Positions 17,311 through 26,467 of a DNA stretch of 64,000 bases are shown here, one piece after another; within the stretch, counting starts at the first letter, position 1, and each line of letters starts with the position of its first letter. This DNA is from Serratia sp. Ag1. GTDB taxonomy: Bacteria; Pseudomonadota; Gammaproteobacteria; Enterobacterales; Enterobacteriaceae. The DNA lies in the NCBI RefSeq assembly GCF_000743355.1, contig NZ_JQEI01000003.1, positions 367,448-431,447 on the forward strand, given 5' to 3'. The notes under the pieces are model-generated. The model was not told where the DNA came from. It did no database searches and worked only from the letters and a program-made list of their open reading frames with translations. Both the position numbers and the translations under genes were made by a program.

Positions 17311-19902
17311 ATGTACCAGCGTGAACGCCTTTTTAACCAGCTCGGCACCTTCGCCTATAAAACCTTTGTTGAGGCAACCCGGCTCTGCCGCAGTTACCGA
17401 CACGAATATGTAGAACTTGAGCATTGGTTAAAAGTATTGGTAGACCAGCAAAAAGGCGATGTACCCGCGCTTTTGGCGCATTATGGGCTGAATCAAGCCG
17501 TTATTTCGGCACGCCTGGACCACATTATTCAATGTATGCCTAACAGCCATACCTCAGTACAGGATCTTTCCTCACGACTGGAGTCTGCCGTGGAGTCTGG
17601 CCTGCTGATGAGCCAGGTCATGGGGGCACAGCGTTCAATCCGCACCGCGCATATCCTGCTCGGATTATTGCATGATACCCAGCATCAGCGCTGGCTATAT
17701 CGCCTGTGCGACGAATTCAAAAAGTTACCCATCCCGCAAATTGCACAGGAATATGAAAGCCTACTGCAAAGTTCGATAGAACATGAAGACGCACAACAAG
17801 ACGAGCGGGTTCAAAACACCCCCTCCGGCCTGAGTAAGCCGTCGGCGGAAGGCCAGGCAGCGCTGGATAAATGGTGTATCGATCTCACGGCCCAAGCCAC
17901 TGCCGGTGAAATTGACCCGGTTATTGGCCGCGAAGCCGAATTGCGCCAAGTGATCGACATTCTGTCACGTCGCCGTCAGAACAACCCCATTCTGGTCGGG
18001 GAGGCGGGCGTGGGTAAAACCGCCGTAGTCGAAGCGCTGGCCAGAAGGCTAGCCAGTGGCGAAGTTCCCCCGCTCCTGCGTGGAGCCCGCCTGCTTTCGC
18101 TCGATTTGGGTCGTATGCAGGCCGGAGCCAGTATGCGCGGCGAATTCGAGGCTCGTTTAAAAGCCTTGCTCGACGGTATCAGCCAATGTGATACCCCCGT
18201 TGTCTTGTTTTGTGATGAGGCCCATACGCTGGTCGGAGCGGGCGGCCAAGCAGGAACCGGTGATGCAGTTAACCTGCTCAAACCCATGCTGGCCAGAGGA
18301 GCACTGCGGATGATTGCCGCCACCACCTGGTCAGAGTACAAACAGTTCATCGAACCCGATTCAGCCCTCACTCGCCGTTTTCAACGCGTGCTGATTGGCG
18401 AACCGAATGAGCCGACAGCGGTAGATATGCTGCGGGCCATCGCCCCACACTTTGCAAAACATCACAATGTCACCATTCGCGATGGCGCAATCCTGGCTGC
18501 GGTACGCCTGTCATTACGAAATCTGCCTTCACGCCAGTTGCCGGATAAGGCCATCAGCCTGTTGGATACCGCCTGCGCACGTGTTGCGTTAAGCCAACAT
18601 GCCGCACCGCAGGCCATTGAACAACGGGCCGCACGGCTTGCCGTACTGCACACTGAGCGCCTCTATCTGCAAAGAGAGCATCAGTTAGGAGCCACCGTGA
18701 ATGAGCGGTTCACGGAAGTGGAAGACGCAATCACCTTGCTGGAAGGCGAGTTGGCGGCGTTGCAACGTCGCCATCAACACGAACAAGAATTGGTAAAAAC
18801 GTTACTGCCAGCCACAGAGGACAACCAGGCAATAACAGAACATGCTCGCTGGCCGGAACTGGCCGAACTACAACAGGATGCCCCGCTGGTTTATCCGTGG
18901 GTGGATGAGCAGACGATCGCCGAAGTCCTGTCTGATTGGACCGGTATCCCCAGCGGTAAAATGTTGCAAGATGACCTGGAGTGCGTACTGAATTTAGAAC
19001 AGCACCTGAGCAAGAATATTTTCGGGCAAGGCAGTGCCATCAAAGAGATCGCGCAGGCTGTCCGCACGGCCCGTGCTGGCATTCAACCTCAGGATCGCCC
19101 TTTAGGCATCTTTCTGCTGGCTGGCCCAACGGGCACCGGTAAAACAGAAACTGCCAATGTGCTGGCCGACCTGTTGTATGGCGGTGCTCACAACCTGATC
19201 ACTTTTAATATGAGTGAATTCCAGGAAGCACACACTCTATCCACGCTGAAAGGCGCTCCACCTGGCTATGTCGGCTATGGCAAAGGCGGCAAACTGACTG
19301 AAGCGGTGCGACGTAAACCTTATTCCGTGATCCTGCTGGATGAATTTGATAAAGCTCACCCCGATATTCACGACGCTTTTTATCAAGTGTTCGACAAAGG
19401 TTGGATGGAAGATGCGGAAGGCCGCATTGTCAGCTTCCGTCAGTGTTTCATTCTGCTGACCTGCAACCAAGGGGCAGAAGAGATTGAGCAGGCTTACCAA
19501 ACCGACGACACCATTAAACTTTCGGCACTCAAACCTATTGTCTATAACGCTCTGCTGCCGCGTTTTGCACCGGCATTATTGGCGCGAGTCAACATCATTC
19601 CTTATCTGCCATTACAGCAAAACGCCTTGGAGCAGATTGCTGCCCATTATCTCGCACGCTTGCAACACCGCTTAGCGCATGAGATTGGCGCCACACTGAT
19701 TGCCGAAGGGGATATTCCTCTGTGGATCGCTGAACGCATCTCAAGCCATCCAAACCGGGGGCGTGCCGTAGAAGAGTTATTGCGCCAAACAATATTACCC
19801 GCAATCGGTAACGAAGTGCTGCGGCGAAAACATGAGAGCGCTTCTTTACAGGAAATCAGACTGATGATTGAAGACACCAATCTGAGTCTGGAATTTTCTT
19901 AA
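17311..19902 (+). CDS. tssH: T6SS sheath-recycling AAA+ ATPase ClpV (TssH)
   Basis: An 863-residue ClpB-like unfoldase that disassembles contracted TssB/TssC sheath. The N-domain is at about 1-145. The first AAA+ module has Walker A GEAGVGKT at 230-237 and Walker B VLFCDEAH; the second has Walker A GPTGTGKT at 605-612 and Walker B VILLDEFDKAH. A short middle region lies between them. All motifs are intact. The start is the ATG at 17311 with GAGG upstream. It is followed by an ERIC element rather than directly by the next gene, which separates the tssA-H block from the vgrG block. Confidence 0.96.
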   Translation: MYQRERLFNQLGTFAYKTFVEATRLCRSYRHEYVELEHWLKVLVDQQKGDVPALLAHYGLNQAVISARLDHIIQCMPNSHTSVQDLSSRLESAVESGLLMSQVMGAQRSIRTAHILLGLLHDTQHQRWLYRLCDEFKKLPIPQIAQEYESLLQSSIEHEDAQQDERVQNTPSGLSKPSAEGQAALDKWCIDLTAQATAGEIDPVIGREAELRQVIDILSRRRQNNPILVGEAGVGKTAVVEALARRLASGEVPPLLRGARLLSLDLGRMQAGASMRGEFEARLKALLDGISQCDTPVVLFCDEAHTLVGAGGQAGTGDAVNLLKPMLARGALRMIAATTWSEYKQFIEPDSALTRRFQRVLIGEPNEPTAVDMLRAIAPHFAKHHNVTIRDGAILAAVRLSLRNLPSRQLPDKAISLLDTACARVALSQHAAPQAIEQRAARLAVLHTERLYLQREHQLGATVNERFTEVEDAITLLEGELAALQRRHQHEQELVKTLLPATEDNQAITEHARWPELAELQQDAPLVYPWVDEQTIAEVLSDWTGIPSGKMLQDDLECVLNLEQHLSKNIFGQGSAIKEIAQAVRTARAGIQPQDRPLGIFLLAGPTGTGKTETANVLADLLYGGAHNLITFNMSEFQEAHTLSTLKGAPPGYVGYGKGGKLTEAVRRKPYSVILLDEFDKAHPDIHDAFYQVFDKGWMEDAEGRIVSFRQCFILLTCNQGAEEIEQAYQTDDTIKLSALKPIVYNALLPRFAPALLARVNIIPYLPLQQNALEQIAAHYLARLQHRLAHEIGATLIAEGDIPLWIAERISSHPNRGRAVEELLRQTILPAIGNEVLRRKHESASLQEIRLMIEDTNLSLEFS

Positions 19903-19923
19903 TCGCGGCTCCTGGCCATTAAA

Positions 19924-20123
19924 TATACCCAAAATAATTCAAGTTGCTTGTAGGCGGCAACTGAGCGAAGCCCCAGGAGCTTACTCAAGATCGTTCCTGG
20001 GGTGAGTGACAAATCTGCGAAAGCAGATTTGAACGCTGCTCGCAGCGGCCCCGAAGGGGTGAGGCCCAGTATGGGCCGAGTAACGCAGCCAACACCCAAG
20101 CAACTTGAAGTATGACGGGTATA
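19924..20123. repeat. ERIC element with a 73-bp structured insert
   Basis: The 200-bp element starts with TATACCCAAAATAATTCAAG and ends with AAGTATGACGGGTATA. It is an ERIC with its core CCCCAGGAGCTTACTCAAG, but about 73 bp are inserted after GGGGTGAGTGA, at about 20010-20085. The insert consists of four hairpins in a row: 20010-20031 (9-bp stem, GAAA loop), 20034-20047 (6-bp stem), 20049-20059 (CCCC/GGGG) and 20063-20077 (6-bp stem). It lies 25 bp before vgrG. Confidence 0.9.
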
Positions 20124-20148
20124 AAAACTATTTAAAAACGAGGTCATC

Positions 20149-22497
20149 ATGCCTTTAATCGAAATAGAGAATGAATTGCTATCCGGGTTTGGCGCTTTTC
20201 CTCTCAGCTTTACGACCCAGGAACGGCTGTCGAAAAACCCAGGATATAGCCTGGAATTTCAGGCTACTGATTCGGACATCGATCTGGTCAGTCTGTTGGG
20301 TGAAATTATCAAAGTCAGAATTGAACTGCCTGACTCTGGGGGACACCGCACTTTCTATACCTATGTGGTGGCCGGCAATGATGAAGGGCAGCGGCAGAAT
20401 CAGTTTGTTTATCGCCTGGAGTTGAGCACCTGGCTGTGGTTCCTGATGCAGAACCGTAATTGCCGGATATTTCAGGACCTGAATATTATCAGCATTATTG
20501 AACAGGTTTTTAGCCGCTATAACTTCGCAGATTACCGCCTTGATCTGATCGGTAACTACCCATTGCGCGAGTATTGCGTCCAGTTTGCCGAAACGGACTT
20601 TGCCTTTATCAACCGATTACTGGAAGACGAAGGAGTTTGGTATTACTTCGAACATAGCGATGAAAAACATACGCTGGTGATTACCGATAAGCAGCAGTTT
20701 CCAGCGCTGGAAGGCAACTATGCGCAATTGAGCTTTCTGCCAGACAGTGAAGAAATGCGCGCAATTCGTGAAGGGGTGCAACGTCTCCAACGTTCACAAC
20801 GTATCCACGCCAGTGAGGTTGTGTTACGTGACTTCGATTTCCTTAACCCACGCAGCACGTTGCAGACCCATATCGAACAATCCCGCCAGCATCTGCAAGG
20901 CGTTCCCTTGGAATGGTACGACTATGCTGCGGGTTATACCGATACCCAACACGGAGAAAGCATTGCTCGCATGCGTTTGGAAGCAATGCAAAGCAATGGT
21001 CAACTGCTTTCAGGTGAAAGTAATGCTACCGGCCTGATGGCGGGGAGATCGTTTTCTCTGGTTCAACACCCGGATAATAATCGTAACCGGGCATTCAAAC
21101 TGATCGCCTGTGATTACAGCTTCTTGCAGGACGGGCCTGACAGTGGCAGTCAGGGACGTAATGTAACCTGCCGCTTTATGGCCCTCAATGACGATATCGC
21201 TTATCGCCCACTGTGCGTCACCCCGCGCCCCCAGGTTCCCGGGGTGCAGAGCGCTACCGTCGTCGGAGCTCGTGAGTCGGAAGTACACACTGATGAATTT
21301 GCACGTATTCGCGTCCACTTCCACTGGGATCGCTATAAGACCACAGAAGAGGACAGCTCTTGCTGGATCCGTGTCGTTCAGGCATGGGCAGGCAAAGGCT
21401 GGGGGGTTCTCGCTATGCCGCGTGTTGGTCAGGAAGTCTTGATTAACTACGTTGATGGCGATCTGGATCGACCTATGGTGACAGGGATCGTCTATAACGG
21501 AGAAAACCCACCGCCTTACCGTTTACCGGAACAGATCAATTACTCAGGCTTTGTCTCCCGATCGCTGCGCTTTGGCAAGCCGCAGCATGCGAGCCAACTG
21601 ACCTTTGACGATAAGCGTAGTAATGAACGCGTCATGCTGCACGCAGAGCGTGATTTACAGAAAACCATTGAACGTAACTGTTCCACCGCCGTTGGCCAGG
21701 ATCAATACGAAACGGTAGAACGCACCAAAACTGACTGGTTCAGTAACCATGTCTCCTACAAAGACGTCAACTTCTCCGTAACGGGCTTTGATATGTCTGC
21801 CAAGGGAATGGGGATTTCAGCCACTGGCGTTAGTTTCTCTTTAGTCGGGCTGAGTACCAGCCTGACACTAATCAATACCTCCTTTACCGGCATTGGTACT
21901 TCCTTTACCGGAGTGAATACGTCATTCACCGGGATGAGCACTTCATTCACCGGGATGAGTACCAGCATGACCGGCATGAGCACTTCCCTGACTGGCAACA
22001 GCAACTCCTTTACCGGTTGCAGCAACAGTATTACTGGCAGCAGCCATAGCCAGACCGGTTGCAGCAGCAGCGTCACCGGCAAAAGCACCAGTATGACCGG
22101 CTCCAACACCAGCATGACCGGGGAAAGTGCCTCATTTACTGGTGTCACCTTCAGTTGCGTGGGCAGCAGTACCAGCAAAACCGGTATCAGTATGAGTACC
22201 ACGGGTTCCGCCACCAGCATTGTCGGCAGCAGTGTCGGTATGACTGGCAGCAGCATATCGACCACTGGCAGCAGCATCAGCACGGTCGGTAACAGCGTCA
22301 GTACCACTGGCAACAGCATCAGTACCACCGGCAGCACCGTCAGCTCGGTTGGCAACAGCGTCAGTAACACCGGCAATAGCGTCAGCACGACCGGTTGCAG
22401 CATCGGTACCAAGGGCTTGGATATCAGCTACGCCGCCATGCAGTACTCAGACAAAGGTGTTGACCTGAAAACTCGCGGCATGCAGATGAAAAACTGA
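20149..22497 (+). CDS. vgrG: T6SS spike protein VgrG with heptad-repeat tail
   Basis: A 782-residue spike trimer subunit. Residues about 1-370 match the gp27-like base, and about 375-460 the gp5 OB-fold (segment IRVHFHWDRYKTTEEDSSCW, then GWGVLAMPRVGQEVL). From residue 542 to 779 the chain is 34 consecutive seven-residue repeats with the consensus [T/I/V]-S-x-T-G-x-S, leaving only Met-Lys-Asn at the end. I see no separate enzymatic C-terminal domain and no typical DUF2345, so this tail presumably forms an elongated β-helical needle. The start is the ATG at 20149, with ACGAGG upstream. The DUF2169, pentapeptide, DUF3540 and DUF4150 genes follow directly and probably build the tip on it. Confidence 0.95.
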   Translation: MPLIEIENELLSGFGAFPLSFTTQERLSKNPGYSLEFQATDSDIDLVSLLGEIIKVRIELPDSGGHRTFYTYVVAGNDEGQRQNQFVYRLELSTWLWFLMQNRNCRIFQDLNIISIIEQVFSRYNFADYRLDLIGNYPLREYCVQFAETDFAFINRLLEDEGVWYYFEHSDEKHTLVITDKQQFPALEGNYAQLSFLPDSEEMRAIREGVQRLQRSQRIHASEVVLRDFDFLNPRSTLQTHIEQSRQHLQGVPLEWYDYAAGYTDTQHGESIARMRLEAMQSNGQLLSGESNATGLMAGRSFSLVQHPDNNRNRAFKLIACDYSFLQDGPDSGSQGRNVTCRFMALNDDIAYRPLCVTPRPQVPGVQSATVVGARESEVHTDEFARIRVHFHWDRYKTTEEDSSCWIRVVQAWAGKGWGVLAMPRVGQEVLINYVDGDLDRPMVTGIVYNGENPPPYRLPEQINYSGFVSRSLRFGKPQHASQLTFDDKRSNERVMLHAERDLQKTIERNCSTAVGQDQYETVERTKTDWFSNHVSYKDVNFSVTGFDMSAKGMGISATGVSFSLVGLSTSLTLINTSFTGIGTSFTGVNTSFTGMSTSFTGMSTSMTGMSTSLTGNSNSFTGCSNSITGSSHSQTGCSSSVTGKSTSMTGSNTSMTGESASFTGVTFSCVGSSTSKTGISMSTTGSATSIVGSSVGMTGSSISTTGSSISTVGNSVSTTGNSISTTGSTVSSVGNSVSNTGNSVSTTGCSIGTKGLDISYAAMQYSDKGVDLKTRGMQMKN
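21772..22485 (+). repeat. 34 tandem 21-bp repeats in vgrG
   Basis: In-frame 21-base units encode seven residues each, with Ser at position 2, Thr at 4 and Gly at 5 in nearly all copies (units 1-5 and the last three are more diverged). The repeat is clear in protein but has drifted in DNA, because synonymous codons vary, which argues for old and selected rather than recent slippage. Confidence 0.92.
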
Positions 22498-22513
22498 ACG
22501 AAGGGAATAAAAG

Positions 22514-24724
22514 ATGCGCATCATTTGCCCACAACAGTTGGTCGTACTGAAAAACAGCTATCAGATCGGACGGGAAAGCGCTCTGGGGATCAGCATCGTC
22601 GCGGGGTGTTATTTATCCGTGCCCGACCACTTTGTTACCGCGCCCCAGATCTGGCATGCGTTGCAAACGGCCCCCCGTTCATTCCAGATGCTGGATTGTG
22701 CGGAACCCAAACCGTTCGCAGAATTCTTATTAGCCGGACACGCAGGCATTGGGGAAGAGGTGCGATCGTTAGACGTTCAGGCCAAGGTCGGCTCATTGGT
22801 GCGCCGCTGGCGTATTGAAGGTGAAAGCCATAAAGCCGGTCTTCACGCTGAGTCCTTTAACCGTATACCCATGGACCATACACAAAGCTGGGGAGGAAAA
22901 GACTGTAAAGAGAACCCACTCGGGCGCGGCTACAACGACAACCGCAATCCAACGCTGATGTCGATAGGTTTTGACGGAGCGGCGATTACCCGCTCTCCGC
23001 TGGCGGCCCCAACCCCGATCCCCCATGATTTCCAACTGCGAAAAAACTATCTCGATAATGTGGCTTCCAGCATGACGGATAAACATTATCTGGAAACGTA
23101 TTTTCCGGGGTTGCCACCGAATATCGATCACCGTTATTTCCAGATGGCAGCGCCTTCACAGTGGCTAAAAACCGCCGAATGGCCTGATATAACGCCTTAT
23201 GAGCTCCACGGCTTTCGCCCCGCGGGAGAGGTATTAGCAGGTACTTTTCCTGCCGTACGGGCACGCGCCTTTATCTGGCGGCAACACCAGTCGGTACCAC
23301 AAGAGCTGCAACTGCAGCGTAAAACCTTATGGCTCTTGCCCGATCAAAGTATCGGTTTACTGGTTTTCACTGGCAGCGTACCCCTGACTCATCTGTTTGA
23401 TGAACCGGTACACACTCTGCTGGCCGGGTTGGATGGTGTCCAGACATTACGTGAAGCCGAACATTATCAGCAGGTCTATGCCCGCCGCAGCCTGGCGGGA
23501 GCCCCCAATTTTACCTTCCTTAACGATGGCGAACTGATGCCCGTCAACATGCCGCTGAATGTGATCCGCGATTTAGCTGACCACCCCTATTCCCAGAAGT
23601 ACCGGGCAGCCCCGCAACCCGCAGAAGAGAGCCAACGCTTTTATCGCGAAGTACGCGAGGCCATTGAGCAACAACAACAGCAACAGCCAGAATTACCACC
23701 CGTTGTCAAAGCGCCCCCCGCCGAAGACGATGAAGCAGGGACCCTGTGGCTGCAGCGCAACGAAAGCAGTGCAGAAAACGTGATGTTCAACGGCACTGAT
23801 TTCTCAGTATTGACGCTGCAAAACCGGCAGTTCCGCTACTGCACGTTCAATAACTGCAATTTCTCTGGTGCCACACTGGCAGATTGCACCTTTGAGTGCT
23901 GTCAGTTTCTTCATTGCCAGATCGAAAATGCCTGTTGGGACAACGTACGGTTGAACGGCTGTTTTATGCGCGAGCTCTCTATCCGTCAAAGCCGCTTTAA
24001 AGACTGCCAGTATGAAAAGACCACTCTGGAATCAACCCGGCTCATCCAGTGCCATTTCACCGATTTCCGCTGGCAGCACTGTATTGTTAAACAAGGTGAT
24101 TTTAGCCTCAGCCAGTTTGAACGTTGTACCGCAGACGGTGGTTTCTACTCCGAAACGCTGTTTAACCAGTCTCAACACGAGCAGTGCTTGTTAACTTCAT
24201 GCATTTTCGAAAAATGCACAGGCTTGAACGCCAAATTTGTCGATAGCACGTTGGAGAAAAGCTCATTCATCGACAGCCAATGGCAAGGTGTCAGCTTTAA
24301 GCAATGCCAGATCGCCAGCTTCACCACCGGCCTTGGGGTCGATCTTTCAGAAAGCCATTTTGAGCAATGTACATTGGACAAGGTAGGGTTCACCAAAGCC
24401 AATCTGCAAGCCAGCACGTTTCTTCATTGTTCAGTGACCGAGGGCGTTTACGATGACGCCAACCTGGAACAGGCCACCCTGACGGCCTGTGACATGGCCT
24501 TATCGCGCCTTAAAGGTGCTTGCCTGACACACAGCCTCTGGCAATCCACCAGCCTACAACAGGGCATTCTGTATAACGCCGATCTGCGCAATACCTGCTT
24601 TCAGCGTTGCAACCTGGCTGGCGCGAACCTGGGCATGACCAGCCAGAATCTGGCCACCCGCTTTGAACAATGCCTGCTTGAGAAAACCCATTGGCTCCCC
24701 CGACGCTACAAAGTCCCGGCATAA
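22514..24724 (+). CDS. DUF2169 T6SS accessory protein with pentapeptide repeats
   Basis: A 736-residue protein in two parts. Residues about 10-350 match DUF2169, an adaptor family coded beside vgrG and PAAR-like genes and implicated in loading the tip or its cargo. Residues about 380-400 form a Gln-rich, Pro-rich linker. Residues about 420-715 form a pentapeptide-repeat-like right-handed β-helix with many Cys-x-Phe and A(D/N)Lxx units. The start is the ATG at 22514, 16 bp after vgrG, with AAGGGAATAAA as the RBS. The PPR half is unusually Cys-rich, which suggests a cytoplasmic location. It is not secreted by any signal in its sequence. Confidence 0.85.
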   Translation: MRIICPQQLVVLKNSYQIGRESALGISIVAGCYLSVPDHFVTAPQIWHALQTAPRSFQMLDCAEPKPFAEFLLAGHAGIGEEVRSLDVQAKVGSLVRRWRIEGESHKAGLHAESFNRIPMDHTQSWGGKDCKENPLGRGYNDNRNPTLMSIGFDGAAITRSPLAAPTPIPHDFQLRKNYLDNVASSMTDKHYLETYFPGLPPNIDHRYFQMAAPSQWLKTAEWPDITPYELHGFRPAGEVLAGTFPAVRARAFIWRQHQSVPQELQLQRKTLWLLPDQSIGLLVFTGSVPLTHLFDEPVHTLLAGLDGVQTLREAEHYQQVYARRSLAGAPNFTFLNDGELMPVNMPLNVIRDLADHPYSQKYRAAPQPAEESQRFYREVREAIEQQQQQQPELPPVVKAPPAEDDEAGTLWLQRNESSAENVMFNGTDFSVLTLQNRQFRYCTFNNCNFSGATLADCTFECCQFLHCQIENACWDNVRLNGCFMRELSIRQSRFKDCQYEKTTLESTRLIQCHFTDFRWQHCIVKQGDFSLSQFERCTADGGFYSETLFNQSQHEQCLLTSCIFEKCTGLNAKFVDSTLEKSSFIDSQWQGVSFKQCQIASFTTGLGVDLSESHFEQCTLDKVGFTKANLQASTFLHCSVTEGVYDDANLEQATLTACDMALSRLKGACLTHSLWQSTSLQQGILYNADLRNTCFQRCNLAGANLGMTSQNLATRFEQCLLEKTHWLPRRYKVPA

Positions 24725-24748
24725 ATTACCTTCTGACAGGAGAATAGG

Positions 24749-25852
24749 ATGAGCGAATTAGAGTACACCACGATCCCCCCGAAAGAACCGCGGCGGATCG
24801 TGGGTAAACACTTCAAGGGGCGGACCCTGAATAAGCTGGCGCTTTCCAAGGTCTATTTTATTGATTGCAGCTTTTCAGACCTGGTCATCAATAACGGTAG
24901 CATCCGCGATTGCCACTTTGAAAACTGCCGTTTTAGCCAGATTAAAATGCAGGCAGGTAATGTGGAAAACTGCTCTTTCCGCTACAACCGCCTGCACCAT
25001 ATTAATGCCGATCAATTATCAGCCTCACAGCTTAGTTATGTAGAGAGCGAATGGCGGCAATGTACGCTGAGCCGCTGCCAGATTGAAAGTTGGATGTTAG
25101 CTAACTGCCAGATGGAACATGTCTATTGGCAGGCGCTACAACTGTCCTATCTCACCGTGGCCAACACCCCGATTGCAGAACTGCAGATGATTGATGGCAG
25201 CCTACAGGATGCCAGTTGGTATGGCTGTACTTTATCGCAGGCCGATTGGCAACGAGTAAGGATTAGCCGCCAGGTTATGGGCTGTTGCACACTGGATCAA
25301 TGCCATTATCAGCAAATCAGCGGGGATACGCTGGTGTGGAGCAGTTGCGAACTGACGCAAACTGATCTGCACAAACTCCCCTTGGAGAACGCCAGTTTCC
25401 ACAAAACCCGGTTAAAAGCATGCAGGCTGAACAACAGCAATCTTCGTTCAGCACAGTTCGGTGAAGCTACCCTGGATCATTGTGATTTCACCCAAGCAAA
25501 ATTGCAGGGGGCCTGTTTTAGCGATGCAAAACTGCATGCTTGTAACTTGAATGCCGCCGATCTGCAGCAAGCCTCTCTACTACGAGCTCAGTTGGAACTG
25601 TGCGATCTAACCCAGGCTAATTTAAGCCGCGCCGACCTACGCAGTTGTGATCTGCGCACCTCATCGTTACAGGCCAGCAAAATCCATTCCACCCGTCTGC
25701 ACGGCGCACAGTTGCAAACGCTGGATACCCCTTTGACCCTACCAGACCCTTTGCTCATGCAAATCGACAGTTGGTATGACCGACATCAGCCTGGGCCACA
25801 AACCCGAACCGCACTTTCCCCTATGCCTTCAGGAGCTAGTCGTTATGTCTGA
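24749..25852 (+). CDS. Pentapeptide-repeat protein of the T6SS tip module
   Basis: A 367-residue protein made almost entirely of pentapeptide repeats. The first half has diverged Cys-rich units (FENCRFSQIKM, for example). The second half, about 200-325, has classic A(D/N)LxxA units such as ANLSRADLRSCDL. The fold should be a quadrilateral β-helix. It resembles the C-terminal half of the preceding gene, so the two may be paralogous halves. The start is the ATG at 24749 with AGGAG upstream. The last 8 bases overlap the DUF3540 gene. The function is inferred only from position: an adaptor in loading of the spike tip. Confidence 0.82.
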   Translation: MSELEYTTIPPKEPRRIVGKHFKGRTLNKLALSKVYFIDCSFSDLVINNGSIRDCHFENCRFSQIKMQAGNVENCSFRYNRLHHINADQLSASQLSYVESEWRQCTLSRCQIESWMLANCQMEHVYWQALQLSYLTVANTPIAELQMIDGSLQDASWYGCTLSQADWQRVRISRQVMGCCTLDQCHYQQISGDTLVWSSCELTQTDLHKLPLENASFHKTRLKACRLNNSNLRSAQFGEATLDHCDFTQAKLQGACFSDAKLHACNLNAADLQQASLLRAQLELCDLTQANLSRADLRSCDLRTSSLQASKIHSTRLHGAQLQTLDTPLTLPDPLLMQIDSWYDRHQPGPQTRTALSPMPSGASRYV

Positions 25853-26462
25853 ACTTATTTCATCTGCGCCACCGCGCAGTACCGAACGCTTCACGCAATT
25901 TACGCACACGCAGAAAAAGGTGCCTCAGGTACATCTGATGCCGAACATGATTACCGACTTGGTCATGATCGACAGCCAGGGCCACCTTTGCCTGCAACAC
26001 TTTGCGGAGTTAGAGGTGATAACAGCGGCCAGTTGCCTGATAGCACCACAGCCTGGCGATAGGGTCAGTGCGGTTTTGTACCAGCATCAGGCTTTCGTCA
26101 CCGCCATCCTGCAACGCCGACAGCCCGATGCGCCACTGGTGTTGAACAGCGGCAATGTCCCGCTGCACCTGCTGGCACCCGCTTTAGAAATCCACAGTCC
26201 TGAACGCGTTGAAATCCATACCGGCCACTTTTCCGTGGTGGCACGCATCAGCCAATGGGTAGCGAAAACCCTGCATCAAGTGGTTGATACGCTGTTTGTG
26301 CAGGCCAAGCACGCACGCAGGCAGGTAGAAAACACCGACGAAGTTCAAGCACGCCATATCAGCCAGCACGCTGAGCAAAGTTTATTGATCAACAGCCACA
26401 TCGGCTCCTTAAACGCTTCCGCCGTACTGAGAATTGACGGCGGCCAGATCCATATGGGGTAA
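25845..26462 (+). CDS. DUF3540 family T6SS-associated protein
   Basis: A 205-residue protein of the DUF3540 type found between DUF2169 and DUF4150 genes in T6SS clusters. The central PQPGDRVSAVLYQHQAFVTA followed by ILQRR resembles an OB-like fold, and the C-terminal part (about 120-190) is helical. The C terminus, ASAVLRIDGGQIHMG, looks like a β-helix cap. The start is the ATG at 25845 with AGGAG 9 bases upstream, overlapping the previous gene by 8 bases. It probably bridges VgrG and the DUF4150 tip. This role is inferred. Confidence 0.75.
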   Translation: MSELISSAPPRSTERFTQFTHTQKKVPQVHLMPNMITDLVMIDSQGHLCLQHFAELEVITAASCLIAPQPGDRVSAVLYQHQAFVTAILQRRQPDAPLVLNSGNVPLHLLAPALEIHSPERVEIHTGHFSVVARISQWVAKTLHQVVDTLFVQAKHARRQVENTDEVQARHISQHAEQSLLINSHIGSLNASAVLRIDGGQIHMG

Positions 26463-26467
26463 ATCAA

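Noticed and set aside
21756..22412. A long minus-strand frame rich in Leu-Leu-Pro repeats
   Set aside because: It is the antisense reading of the vgrG heptad repeats; its own repeat pattern is produced by the plus-strand repeats, and it has no RBS or family.
21772..22485. Tandem repeats that could be taken for a CRISPR array
   Set aside because: The units are 21 bp, contiguous without spacers, in frame and conserved at protein level only.
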